A DNA stretch of 32,054 nt. Source: CAMCHP01 sp036835325 (GTDB lineage Bacteria; Bacteroidota; Bacteroidia; Flavobacteriales_D; Sanyastnellaceae). The stretch lies in the NCBI GenBank assembly GCA_036835325.1, contig DAITMF010000036.1, forward strand, positions 1-32,054, given 5' to 3'. Under the pieces are notes generated by a model that worked only from the letters and a program-made list of their open reading frames with translations, ran no database searches and was not told where the DNA came from. The position numbers were made by a program, and so were the translations under genes. Positions 8,471-16,468 of this stretch are shown here, piece by piece; position 1 is the stretch's first letter, and each line of letters starts with the position of its first letter.

Positions 8471-11089
8471 ATGACTGCAACCAAGTACGATCCCAAAGCG
8501 ACCGAAGACCGTTGGTACGCCTATTGGATGGAGAATCGCTTCTTCAAATCGGTTCCCGACGAGCGTGAACCGTATACCATTCTCATCCCTCCACCGAACG
8601 TGACGGGCGTGCTGCACATGGGGCACATGCTGAACAACACCATTCAAGACGTGTTGATTCGCCGTGCGCGTATGCGCGGGTACAACGCCTGCTGGGTTCC
8701 CGGTACCGACCACGCATCCATTGCAACAGAAGCCAAGGTAGTGCGTAAGCTGCGCGATGAAGGCATCCGCAAAGCAGACCTCACCCGCGAAAAGTTCTTA
8801 GAGCATGCGTGGGAATGGACCAACAAACACGGCGGCATCATCCTCGAACAATTGAAGAAACTCGGAGCCAGCTGCGACTGGGACCGCACCCGCTTCACCC
8901 TCGACGATAAATACTACGAAAGTGTCATCGACACGTTTATTGACCTCCACAAGAAGGGATATATCTACCGCGGTTTGCGCATGGTGAACTGGGATCCTGC
9001 CGCGCTCACAGCATTGAGCGATGAAGAGGTAATCTTTAAAGAAATCAATGGCAGGCTTTACCACGTCCGCTACCAAGTGGCCGGTACCAATGAGTGGTTG
9101 ACGATTGCGACTACACGTCCGGAAACCATTATGGGCGACACTGCCATCTGCATCCATCCTGACGATGAGCGCTACACCCACCTGCACGGCAAAATGGCCA
9201 TTGTGCCCATTGCCAACCGCGAAGTGCCCATCATCCTTGACGACTACGTTGACCGTGAATTCGGAACCGGTTGCCTGAAGGTGACCCCCGCGCACGACCC
9301 CAACGACTACATTCTCGGCGAAAAGCACGCCCTTGAAACCATCGACACCATGAACGACGATGGTACGATGAACGTCAATGCAGGGCCTTATGCCGGCATG
9401 GACCGCTTCGCCGTGCGCAAGCAAATCGTCAAAGACCTCGAAGAGGCAGGTCACATCGTGAAGGTCGAAGACTACACCAACAAAGTGGGCTACTCTGAGC
9501 GCACCGATGTGGTCATCGAACCCCGCCTCTCGTACCAGTGGTTCTTGGCCATGAAAGACATTTCAAAGCCGGCCCTCGACCACGTGATGGACGATACCAT
9601 TCGCTTTTTCCCGCCGAAGTTCAAAAACAGCTACCGCAACTGGATGGAGAACATCAAAGACTGGTGCATCTCGCGTCAGCTTTGGTGGGGACACCGCATT
9701 CCGGCATGGTACTACGGCAGTGGCGTAGAAGATTTCGTGGTAGCGAAAACGGCCGAAGAGGCACTTGGCCTTGCCCGCGAGAAAACCGGCAATGCACAAC
9801 TCCAGGCCGATGCCCTGCGCCAGGAAGAAGACGTGATGGACACCTGGTTCTCGTCGTGGTTGTGGCCGATTTCGGTATTTGACGGGTTTTACAGCGAAGA
9901 CGAAGTGGCGTACTACTACCCTACGAACGATTTGGTGACTGCACCTGAAATCATGTTCTTCTGGGTGGCGCGCATGATCATTGCGGGCTACGAATACCGC
10001 GGCGACATGCCGTTCAAGAACGTGTACTACACCGGCATTGTGCGCGATAAACTCGGTCGTAAAATGAGCAAGTCGCTCGGCAATTCGCCCGATCCGCTTG
10101 ATTTGATCGAGCAGTACGGCGCCGATGGCGTACGCGTGGGCATGCTGCTCACCTCACCGGCCGGGAACGACCTGCCCTTCGATGAAAAGCTCTGCGAACA
10201 AGGCCGCAATTTCTCGAACAAGATTTGGAATGCCTTCCGTTTGGTGGATGGATGGGAAGTCGCCGACCACGCTCAACCCGAAGTCGCGCAACGCGCCATC
10301 GCTTGGATGGGCAGCCGACTTTCGCAGGCCATCGCTGAAATCGACGACCTCTACGAAAAGTTCAAAATCAGTGAAGCGCTGATGGCGACCTACAAGCTCA
10401 TTTGGGACGATTTCTGTGCATGGTACCTTGAAATGGTAAAGCCCGTTTACGGCACGCCGGTTGACCGCGCCACGAAAGAAGCCACTGTGGGCTACTTCGA
10501 GCAAGTGTTGAAGCTGCTCCATCCGTTTATGCCGTTCATCAGCGAAGAGCTTTGGCACCAACTTCGTGAGCGCACCTCACCTAAGGAAGCCCTCATTGTG
10601 GCTGAATGGCCCAAAGCCGGCGCCGTTGATGCGTCGGTTCTCGCCGCGTTTACGCACGCCCAAGAGGTGATTGGTGGCGTCCGCAACATCCGAAAAGAGA
10701 AGCAAATTCCACAGAAAGACGCCCTTGAATTGAGTATCCGTTTCAACGGACAAGGCGACCGTAGTTTTGATGCCGCGGTTGCCCACCTCTGCAATGTAAG
10801 CACGATAAACGTAGTTGATGCATTGCCTGAGCAAGCGTTCAGCTTCTTGGTAGGCACCCATGAATACGCCGTTCCGTTTGGTGAAACCGTTGATGTTGAG
10901 GCTGAGCGGGAGAAGCTTGCCAAGGAGATTGAGTACCAGCGCGGTTTCCTTGATTCGGTGCGCCGTAAGCTCAGCAATGAGAAGTTTGTGAGCGGAGCGC
11001 CTGTGGCCGTGGTGGATGCCGAGAAGAAAAAGGAGGCCGATGCGCTTTCCAAGATTGCCGCGCTTCAGGGCCAGTTGGCTGCATTGTAA
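8471..11089 (+). CDS. valS: Valyl-tRNA synthetase
   Basis: This 872-residue class I aminoacyl-tRNA synthetase charges tRNA-Val. The N-terminus 'YDPKATEDRWYAYWMEN' leads into the HIGH-type signature HMGH at residues 49-52. The editing domain (CP1, with 'TTRPETIMGDTAI' and 'GTGCLKVTPAHDPNDY') follows. The KMSKS loop is at about 531-535 ('GRKMSKSLGNSPDPLD'). Next come the anticodon-binding helical domain and a C-terminal Lys/Glu-rich coiled coil (about residues 800-872). Length and domain order are normal for bacterial ValRS. The ATG at 8471 is the first Met of the conserved N-terminus. The gene is divergent from aroK. Confidence 0.97.
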   Translation: MTATKYDPKATEDRWYAYWMENRFFKSVPDEREPYTILIPPPNVTGVLHMGHMLNNTIQDVLIRRARMRGYNACWVPGTDHASIATEAKVVRKLRDEGIRKADLTREKFLEHAWEWTNKHGGIILEQLKKLGASCDWDRTRFTLDDKYYESVIDTFIDLHKKGYIYRGLRMVNWDPAALTALSDEEVIFKEINGRLYHVRYQVAGTNEWLTIATTRPETIMGDTAICIHPDDERYTHLHGKMAIVPIANREVPIILDDYVDREFGTGCLKVTPAHDPNDYILGEKHALETIDTMNDDGTMNVNAGPYAGMDRFAVRKQIVKDLEEAGHIVKVEDYTNKVGYSERTDVVIEPRLSYQWFLAMKDISKPALDHVMDDTIRFFPPKFKNSYRNWMENIKDWCISRQLWWGHRIPAWYYGSGVEDFVVAKTAEEALGLAREKTGNAQLQADALRQEEDVMDTWFSSWLWPISVFDGFYSEDEVAYYYPTNDLVTAPEIMFFWVARMIIAGYEYRGDMPFKNVYYTGIVRDKLGRKMSKSLGNSPDPLDLIEQYGADGVRVGMLLTSPAGNDLPFDEKLCEQGRNFSNKIWNAFRLVDGWEVADHAQPEVAQRAIAWMGSRLSQAIAEIDDLYEKFKISEALMATYKLIWDDFCAWYLEMVKPVYGTPVDRATKEATVGYFEQVLKLLHPFMPFISEELWHQLRERTSPKEALIVAEWPKAGAVDASVLAAFTHAQEVIGGVRNIRKEKQIPQKDALELSIRFNGQGDRSFDAAVAHLCNVSTINVVDALPEQAFSFLVGTHEYAVPFGETVDVEAEREKLAKEIEYQRGFLDSVRRKLSNEKFVSGAPVAVVDAEKKKEADALSKIAALQGQLAAL

Positions 11090-11134
11090 GCATCAGGTTT
11101 TTGGGGTGCGCTGTCACCTGCTTTTAAGGTTGTT

Positions 11135-11175
11135 TGAAAAAACCGAAAGCCCCCTTGATGAGAAAGGGGGCTTTC
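11135..11175 (-). terminator. Terminator hairpin, oriented for the minus-strand gene and possibly bidirectional
   Basis: A perfect 12-bp stem, GAAAGCCCCCTT (11145-11156) and AAGGGGGCTTTC (11164-11175), has a 7-nt loop. Read on the minus strand it is followed by GGTTTTTT, so it fits termination of the secreted-protein gene to its right. On the plus strand there is no T-tract, but the hairpin may still mark the end of valS. Confidence 0.75.
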
Positions 11176-11260
11176 GTGAACCAAAAACCTAAACACGATG
11201 TGCTTACGTTGAAAAAAAAGAGTAGTTAGTTGTTTGGTAGTTCGGTAGTTTGGAGCGGCG

Positions 11261-11626
11261 TTACGATTGACGCTTGAAGTTGATGCGCAATTGATGCACG
11301 TTATCGTCGGTTTGGGTTACACGCATGTTTTCGAGTTTGCCAATCACGTAGCCTGCGAAGTCAGGGTGGCTGGCATTGTACTCAAGCACCGTGATGGTGC
11401 CGCACGGTTCAGTGCGGAAGCTTACGGCCACGAATTCAACATCGTTAACGGTTCTTAGGCGGGCAGGGTAGCTGATGTTGCGGAGCACCTCTTTGACAAT
11501 GGCATCGCTTTGCTGAGTAGGAGCCTTTGCTTGGGGCTCATCGCCGCCGCCAGCAAAACCGGCAAGCGACAACAGGAATACGACTACGAAGGTCAGTAGG
11601 GTTTTGGAGAGTTGCACCGTTTTCAT
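11261..11626 (-). CDS. Small secreted protein with a TonB C-terminal-like domain
   Basis: A 121-residue protein. The frame extends upstream, but the ATG at 11626 begins a clear signal peptide (MKTVQLSK, then 'TLLTFVVVFLLSLAGFAGG'), so it is chosen. The mature part is 'SYPARLRTVNDVEFVAV', then 'CGTITVLEYNASHPDFAGYV' and 'LENMRV'. It resembles the compact beta-alpha-beta pattern of TonB C-terminal domains, but no membrane anchor or Pro-rich linker is present. The periplasmic location is inferred and the function unknown. A -7-like CATCTTTG lies at 11676 to 11669, 42 nt upstream. The similarity to TonB_C is weak and seen by eye only. Confidence 0.7.
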   Translation of the reverse strand: MKTVQLSKTLLTFVVVFLLSLAGFAGGGDEPQAKAPTQQSDAIVKEVLRNISYPARLRTVNDVEFVAVSFRTEPCGTITVLEYNASHPDFAGYVIGKLENMRVTQTDDNVHQLRINFKRQS

Positions 11627-11817
11627 GGTTGGTTGGTTTGGAGTTTTTAGTTGTTCGTTTTTACAGTGCAAAGATGCTACGAGGTTCGCGAAACAGCCTT
11701 TAAGCGAGTGTGAAACTACAGTGTTTATTGGCGCTTTGAATGTTAAGCCGGTGTGCAGAAGGTTACCGATTTCGCCAAAAAGTGCCAACATGAGCAACAT
11801 GTGGCAAGAGATTTGCG

Positions 11818-11825
11818 TATCTTTA
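11818..11825 (+). promoter_or_regulatory. -7-like promoter box of the Cys-rich repeat gene
   Basis: TATCTTTA differs from TAnnTTTG at one base and lies 29 nt before the ATG. Confidence 0.4.
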
Positions 11826-11854
11826 GCTCACTAAACTTTTTAAATCGAATTGTG

Positions 11855-12268
11855 ATGAAGCAACTTCTTTTGATTTTCGGCCTGATGGTCTTCGGTGCCA
11901 GCGCATCGTTCGCACAGTGTTCAGGTTCTTCTTCAGCCGATACCAAAGCCAAGGTAGAGAACGCTGACAACAAAGCATCGTGCACCAAGTCGGCTTCGGC
12001 TGATAAGGCTGCATGCACCGACAAAGCTTCTGCATCGACCGACAAGGCGGCGTGCTGCTCAAAGAGCGGTTCAGCTTCTGCATCGACTGATAAAGCAGCT
12101 TGCACCGACAAAGCTTCAGCGTCAACCGACAAAGCGGCTTGTACCGACAAAGGCACTGCGTCAACCGACAAAGCAGCATGCTGCTCAAAAAGCAGTTCAG
12201 CTTCAGCTGAGAAGGCTCCTGAGAAGCCAGCAGCTGCCGGTGTGAAAGTTGCTTCAAAAGACAAATAA
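11855..12268 (+). CDS. Secreted Cys/Lys/Ala-rich tandem repeat protein
   Basis: A 137-residue protein with a signal peptide ('MKQLLLIFGLMVFGASASFA', cleavage near AQC). It is followed by a low-complexity body built from 'STDKAAC' units. Nine Cys are present: five are single and four form two CC pairs in 'AACCSKS'. Spacings are regular (10, 12, 14, 12 and 12 residues between Cys). Only Ser, Thr, Ala, Asp, Lys, Gly and Cys are common, so the mature chain is probably disordered, and it carries many Lys. I do not recognise a family. Regular Cys in an exported chain could bind metal or form disulfides, which is inference. The ATG at 11855 is preferred because it directly starts the signal peptide. 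The gene is followed by a strong terminator. Confidence 0.8.
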   Translation: MKQLLLIFGLMVFGASASFAQCSGSSSADTKAKVENADNKASCTKSASADKAACTDKASASTDKAACCSKSGSASASTDKAACTDKASASTDKAACTDKGTASTDKAACCSKSSSASAEKAPEKPAAAGVKVASKDK

Positions 12269-12287
12269 GCGCAGTTTACTGCACGCG

Positions 12288-12317
12288 AAAAGCCACCCCG
12301 CGGGGTGGCTTTTTTTA
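12288..12317 (+). terminator. Rho-independent terminator of the Cys-rich gene
   Basis: The palindrome AAAAGCCACCCC/GGGGTGGCTTTT is centred at 12300 and runs into a tract of seven T. Confidence 0.9.
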
Positions 12318-12344
12318 TGCCCATTTAGCATTCAGTTGAACACC

Positions 12345-12816
12345 ATGCCCGAATCAACCATCCGTTTCCAATTCATCAGCGAACCTACCGATGTCAACTT
12401 CGGTGGCAAAGTGCACGGCGGTGTGGCCATGAAATGGATCGACCAAACCGCCTACACTTGCGCACGCACTTGGGCCGAGAGCTATTGTGTGACCGTGTAC
12501 GTGGGGGGGTATCCGCTTCTATTCGCCCATCAACATCGGCGAACTCATTCGCGTTGATGCCAAGGTCATTTACACCGGAACCACCAGCATCCACATCGCG
12601 GTTGATGTGTACAGCCGTTCGCTCGACCACGGTGAATTCACTAAAAGAACCCATTGCGTGATCGTCTTCGTCGCGGTCGATGAGCAGGGGAAACCCCAAC
12701 CGGTGAAACCCTTCATCCCTTCAACCGATGAAGAGAAACACCTCGAACGCTACGCACTCGCCTTGAAAGAACTGCGCGCCACCATCGAGAATGAGATGAA
12801 GCCGTTTTTGACATAA
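12345..12816 (+). pseudogene. Acyl-CoA thioesterase (hotdog fold), frameshifted in a G7 run
   Basis: The N-terminal half starts at ATG 12345 with 'TDVNFGGKVHGGVAMKWIDQ', the hotdog acyl-CoA thioesterase signature, including the Asp that is usually catalytic. The frame breaks at the run of seven G (12503-12509) and then hits a stop at 12555-12557. Removing one G restores 'VGGIRFYSPINIGELIRVDA' and continues through 'YSRSLDHGEFTKRTHCVIVF' to the TAA at 12814-12816. The restored protein would have about 156 residues, the normal length for this family, which hydrolyses acyl-CoA esters. Everything except the one base looks intact. A sequencing error, a recent mutation or phase variation at the homopolymer are all possible. 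Confidence 0.85.
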
Positions 12817-12848
12817 GGTAGACGGTGGTCCATCCATCCATCCATCCG

Positions 12849-12888
12849 AAAAAAGAAAACCCCTCGTGCATTCGCCGAAGGGGTTTTC
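12849..12888 (-). terminator. Terminator for the minus-strand adhesin-like gene, possibly bidirectional
   Basis: A 10-bp stem, GAAAACCCCT (12855-12864) and AGGGGTTTTC (12879-12888), with a 14-nt loop. On the minus strand it is followed by TTTTTTCGG. It also sits 38 nt after the thioesterase stop. Confidence 0.75.
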
Positions 12889-12926
12889 TGTAACGTAGAT
12901 TTGGTTAATTGAGAAGCGGTCTGGGC

Positions 12927-15230
12927 TTACTGCACGATCAAGTGATGCACCGCTACCACTGCGTCTTGGTTGAAGAATACGACGCGGTAGCTGCCCGGTG
13001 CAATTTGGTCGATGGCTAACGATTCGGTTGCTCCAAAGGCGCCCTGACGTTGCACACACTGACCTTGTAGGTTGTAGATAGCAATCGCATCGCTGTCTGC
13101 GGTGTTGACGGTTACTACGCCGCCACTCGATGGATTGGGGTACAGGCGTACCTGATGCTCCACGTTCACCTGGTCAACTGAAATGGGCGTTTCGCCTTCG
13201 ATATTCCAACCCGAAACGTTACTGTTTTCAATGCTGTTGTACGCATTGAACTCGGCGCCTCCAATGGCGTGGTTGTCGGTTAACTCGAGGTACTGCGCGT
13301 CAACCGTCCCCGAACTTTTTGAAATGAAGGCCTCAACGCCGGGCATACTGGCTGTGATGACGATGGGGTCTTCGGCCGTTCCAACCAGCGTGAGGTTTTC
13401 AACGGTATACGTGTATACCGACTCAAGCTCGAGTTGGGTGCCCGGCAGCACCGTCAAGGTGTTCACAGTAAATCCGCTATGCAGGCGAACCAATTGTCCG
13501 ATCTGGCTTCCATCGATGGTGATGTGGTCGAAGCTGTTTCCAAAACCGTGCAAGCTTCCGGTGATGGTGAAGTGGGTGTTCGAGACATCGAGCACTGAAT
13601 CATCGCCGATGAATTGATAAGCACGGGTGTTGACGTTGGCGTTTGCAAGATTGAGGAAACCGACGAAATCAGACGCTATTCGAAACTCAAAGCCACACGT
13701 AATGGTGCGGTTCGAGAAGTTGATAAACCCTGCTTGCGGACGCATCGAGCGCAGTTCAATGTCGCTCTCCAGTGTTACTTCTCCGTTTGTGGCAATGAAC
13801 AAAGCCGCTTGACTGCCGAGCGAAGTGCCGTTGGTGGTGAGGGTCACGCCGTCAGTTCCGATCATTTCCAGTTCGCGGAAACCGTAGTTTGCGTCGCTCT
13901 CCAAGTCGAGGTTGCCGGTGAGCCGCAGGGTGCTGTTCGTGGCTTGGTTCAGTGAAAGATCACTGCCCGCGCCATTCACGGTAAGGTTGGCGCAGTTGTA
14001 TACCCCTTCGGGGATGGTGACTGCGTACGGCATGCCTTGGCCCGAATTGCCATCGAAGAACACATTGTCAATGGCAGTGGGAGGGAAAACGTGAAAACTA
14101 CTTCCTCCGCTTGTTGTGGCCCAGTGGCTGACGTCGGTCCATTGGCCGCCGCCGTTAACCCAGAAGTAGTCTTGGGGCTGAATTTCTTCGAGGCTCCATC
14201 CTTCCACATTGCCTTGATCGATGCTGGCCAAAGCGGTGAATTCGGCTCCGCCGGATGCGTGGTTGTCGCGCAAGTTGAGGTAGTAGCCGTTTACCGAACC
14301 GGTGGCCTGTACAAGGTTGGCTGCTAGCCCGGTTTGGTCGCTGAGAATGGAGATGAAGTTGTCGCCGGTGCCTTCGAGGATGAACTGTACGGCTTCTTGG
14401 GTACTGCCGCCTTCGAGCTCGAGAACAGCACCGGGCAGGGCTTCAAAGAGGTCGAAGGTGTTGCTGTCGCTGATGTCAGCTGCACCGTGGAAGATGACAT
14501 GGAAGTAATGCTGCCCGCCTCCTTTGAAGCCGGGAAATGTGTTGCTCACATCACCGTGGACGAGGGTCATTTGATCAAAATGGCAGGCAGTGTTCGAGAC
14601 CAACCACTGGTTCGTGCTAACGGTTGAGGTTGACATGTTCACCCCTTCGCTGCTGTTGGTTTCAATGTTCACACGCTGACTTGCCGTTATGGCGTGTCCG
14701 TGTGAGTAAAAACTACCGGCGAAGATGTACAAGTTCGCGACACGCAAGGGTTGGTCGAGGTGAACCTGCCCATTTCCGTAGCACCACAAGAACGCTTGTC
14801 CGCCCAAGTTTACACCGTCTGTTGCGATGTGCACTTCTCCGGTTCCTTGCATCCAAATGTTCCTGAAGCTGCATGCAATTCCATCGGCTATGCGCAGATC
14901 GCCGTGCACATAAAGGTCGTCGTAGAACCCCATGCCTTGAATGTTAGGCAAAAAGGCCATGTTCAATGCGATGAAATCGCGGCAGTAGCTTTCTTCGATG
15001 TCGATGGTGACAGTTTGACCGAGTGCTGTAAACGAGTTTTCGTCGAACACAACATCGTTTTCCGGACCGGGAAGTTCGGTATGGTTCAGTGTGCCGCCTG
15101 AGGTAGTTGCCCAATGGGTGAGATCAGACCAGTTGCCGCCGTTGCCAACCCAGTAGTAGGTTTGCGCCGAGAGCAGGGTTGAGAAGAGCACACAAACGAT
15201 TGAAGAGAAAGTAAAGCGAAGCACGGCCAA
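12927..15230 (-). CDS. Secreted adhesin-like protein with internal duplication and T9SS sorting domain
   Basis: About 767 residues. A signal peptide (FSSIVCVLFSTLLSAQ) is followed by two homologous halves. Each opens with 'YYWVGNGGNWSDLTHWATTS' or 'YFWVNGGGQWTDVSHWATTS' and closes with a 'DNHA.GGAEF.A..SI...NV.GW' block (about residues 25-345 and 355-680). Between these lie short beta-rich segments ('LTGNLDLESDANYGF', 'GDVSNTF') that suggest a beta-helix-like passenger. The C-terminus 'VRLYPNPSSGGVVTV', 'YNLQGQCVQ' and 'APGSYRVVF' is a T9SS sorting domain. No ATG is available: an upstream in-frame stop (15281 to 15279) leaves TTG at 15230 or GTG at 15224. The exact start is therefore uncertain. 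Function is unknown; a surface location is likely. Confidence 0.87.
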   Translation of the reverse strand: MAVLRFTFSSIVCVLFSTLLSAQTYYWVGNGGNWSDLTHWATTSGGTLNHTELPGPENDVVFDENSFTALGQTVTIDIEESYCRDFIALNMAFLPNIQGMGFYDDLYVHGDLRIADGIACSFRNIWMQGTGEVHIATDGVNLGGQAFLWCYGNGQVHLDQPLRVANLYIFAGSFYSHGHAITASQRVNIETNSSEGVNMSTSTVSTNQWLVSNTACHFDQMTLVHGDVSNTFPGFKGGGQHYFHVIFHGAADISDSNTFDLFEALPGAVLELEGGSTQEAVQFILEGTGDNFISILSDQTGLAANLVQATGSVNGYYLNLRDNHASGGAEFTALASIDQGNVEGWSLEEIQPQDYFWVNGGGQWTDVSHWATTSGGSSFHVFPPTAIDNVFFDGNSGQGMPYAVTIPEGVYNCANLTVNGAGSDLSLNQATNSTLRLTGNLDLESDANYGFRELEMIGTDGVTLTTNGTSLGSQAALFIATNGEVTLESDIELRSMRPQAGFINFSNRTITCGFEFRIASDFVGFLNLANANVNTRAYQFIGDDSVLDVSNTHFTITGSLHGFGNSFDHITIDGSQIGQLVRLHSGFTVNTLTVLPGTQLELESVYTYTVENLTLVGTAEDPIVITASMPGVEAFISKSSGTVDAQYLELTDNHAIGGAEFNAYNSIENSNVSGWNIEGETPISVDQVNVEHQVRLYPNPSSGGVVTVNTADSDAIAIYNLQGQCVQRQGAFGATESLAIDQIAPGSYRVVFFNQDAVVAVHHLIVQ

Positions 15231-15278
15231 AGGGTTTATGTTTGCTACGCAAGTTGCAGTGTTGAGTGCGCTCGGTGG

Positions 15279-15294
15279 TCACCCGTTTGGGTGA
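15279..15294 (-). other. Small hairpin between the membrane-protein gene and the adhesin-like gene
   Basis: A 6-bp inverted repeat, TCACCC (15279-15284) and GGGTGA (15289-15294), with a 4-nt loop. It lies just after the stop of the minus-strand membrane-protein gene. It has no T-tract, so a terminator role is uncertain. Confidence 0.3.
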
Positions 15295-15302
15295 TATTGG
15301 GT

Positions 15303-15626
15303 TTAATCAATGGCCAGCTTCCTTTTGATCATTTCGTACATCAGGTAAGGCGCAAAAAATACGATGCCGAGCACCATGGCGGCCATTCTGGCAGCGATGG
15401 CGGAGGCTTTGAACTTGCCGCGTTGCATGACCCACAGGCCGGAGAGCATGAGGTGGCACGCAAAATCGAGGTTGAATTGGCCGCTCCAGCCGAGTGCCTT
15501 GAGGTTCTCAATGAAGACGGCGATGAGGTTGAGACCATCGGTTTGTACCGCGAACACCGTGTACACAAGTACGGCAAGGGTTTGCAAAGCAAGGAGGAGG
15601 AGAAGGGCACGGGCTTTCAACGACAT
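15303..15626 (-). CDS. Small integral membrane protein, function unknown
   Basis: 107 residues with three probable membrane segments: 'ALLLLLALQTLAVLVYTVFA' (about 7-26), a middle one around 'FACHLMLSGLWVM', and 'MAAMVLGIVFFAPYLMYEMI'. Both ends are basic (MSLKARA, KRKLAID). The pattern 'NLDF....L.SGLWV' recalls small predicted membrane proteins of Bacteroidota, but I cannot name a family. The ATG at 15626 is the first Met. A TAGCTTCG -7-like box (15642 to 15635) lies 8 nt upstream. It is separated from the toxin gene by 84 nt, so co-transcription is not certain. Confidence 0.75.
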   Translation of the reverse strand: MSLKARALLLLLALQTLAVLVYTVFAVQTDGLNLIAVFIENLKALGWSGQFNLDFACHLMLSGLWVMQRGKFKASAIAARMAAMVLGIVFFAPYLMYEMIKRKLAID

Positions 15627-15710
15627 TTTTTTTGCGAAGCTAGGTCGTATCCTCCGGTCATTTTAGACGGAGGCGCACATCACTTGCACTACCACAAGGT
15701 GCGGCAACAT

Positions 15711-16133
15711 TTACCGATTCAATTGCCAGTGGCGCAAAAACTCGCTAGGCGTGAAAACGGAGATGGCAGCAGGGCGGTAATCTTTTATGTTCCGAGTAAG
15801 CAGCGTTTTAATACCATTTTCTACCGCTGTATAATACTGTACTGCATCCTCAAAGTCGGCGAAATCAGAGTGCAAGGCCAATTCAATCGTTTTGTCATCA
15901 ACCGGCAGCACAGTTACCAAAACCTTCAGTTGAGCGAGGATGCGGCGACTTTCTGAAGCTTTTCTGCCTTTCGCCAGTATATAGTGCAGGTTTGTGAAGC
16001 TCAGCGATGAGACCGCTATACCCAAGGCTTTTTGATCTGCAAGTGAAAAAAGGCTGGCCGCATCATTGTAAAAAGGCTCCCTTCGTGCTAGCAGGTCAAG
16101 AACAACGTCGGTATCAGCAAATACGCGTGTCAT
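15711..16133 (-). CDS. PIN-domain ribonuclease toxin (VapC-like)
   Basis: A 140-residue PIN domain protein. The N-terminal 'VFADTDVVLDLLARREPF' supplies the first acidic residues (D7, D9). The 'DFADFEDAVQYYTA' block (residues 90-103) and 'LLTRNIKDYR' (D118) supply the rest of the metal site. The usual central Glu is replaced by Asn in 'SLSFTNLHYIL', which I believe is typical of this Bacteroidota subgroup. PIN toxins cleave RNA with Mg or Mn. Its ATG overlaps the stop of the upstream antitoxin by 4 nt (16130-16133), the usual antitoxin-first order with translational coupling. Confidence 0.9.
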   Translation of the reverse strand: MTRVFADTDVVLDLLARREPFYNDAASLFSLADQKALGIAVSSLSFTNLHYILAKGRKASESRRILAQLKVLVTVLPVDDKTIELALHSDFADFEDAVQYYTAVENGIKTLLTRNIKDYRPAAISVFTPSEFLRHWQLNR

Positions 16134-16375
16134 TCGTACTTCTTCTTTAAGTAATCGGCGTACCCATCTTTGTCAGAAACGATGCTCGCTTCATCAATGA
16201 TTCCAGACAAGCTTTGAACCAATGGCGTAATAATCACGGAACTTGGACCAAGCCCTGTTAGGCTTTGCAAGTAATTTTCAATGAGTCGAGAGAGACTGAT
16301 GTTGTGTGCTTCCGCGTAGTGCTTGGCACGTTGAATCACATCTTGGTTGAGTTTAAGTGTAAGTTTTGAATCCAT
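16130..16375 (-). CDS. Antitoxin of the DUF6364 / ribbon-helix-helix type
   Basis: An 81-residue protein beginning 'MDSKLTLKLNQDVIQRAKHY', a beta strand plus helix, followed by 'ISLSRLIENYLQSLT', the second helix of a ribbon-helix-helix DNA-binding fold. The C-terminal tail ('IVSDKDGYADYLKKKYE') is charged, as expected for the part that wraps the toxin. It is upstream of, and overlaps, the PIN toxin gene. It should neutralise the toxin and repress the shared promoter. Both roles are inferred from family knowledge. Confidence 0.88.
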   Translation of the reverse strand: MDSKLTLKLNQDVIQRAKHYAEAHNISLSRLIENYLQSLTGLGPSSVIITPLVQSLSGIIDEASIVSDKDGYADYLKKKYE

Positions 16376-16385
16376 TGCCGCAGTT

Positions 16386-16416
16386 ATATACGTACTAAAT
16401 TATGAAAAAATATACG
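16386..16416 (-). promoter_or_regulatory. Toxin-antitoxin promoter with candidate operator repeats
   Basis: On the minus strand TAATTTAG (16402 to 16395), one mismatch from TAnnTTTG, lies 19 nt before the antitoxin ATG. It is flanked by two direct ATATACG words (16386-16392 and 16410-16416, 24 bp apart), the first overlapping a TACGTA palindrome. This arrangement suits autorepression by the RHH antitoxin, which is inference. Confidence 0.4.
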
Positions 16417-16468
16417 CATTGTCAAGGGGTGGTTTGTTGCAATCCGATCACAGGAGAATGAGTTGTTG

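Noticed and set aside
11627..11800. Upstream extension of the minus-strand secreted-protein gene to 11800
   Set aside because: It would put about 58 residues before an obvious signal peptide and overlaps the promoter region.
11743..12324. Minus-strand frame with 'ALSVDAEALSVQA' repeats opposite the Cys-rich gene
   Set aside because: It is the shadow of the plus-strand repeats; the plus strand has the signal peptide, promoter-like box and terminator.
15651..15673. Inverted repeat CCTCCG...CGGAGG between the toxin gene and the membrane-protein gene
   Set aside because: Only six pairs with an 11-nt loop and no T-tract; not a convincing terminator.
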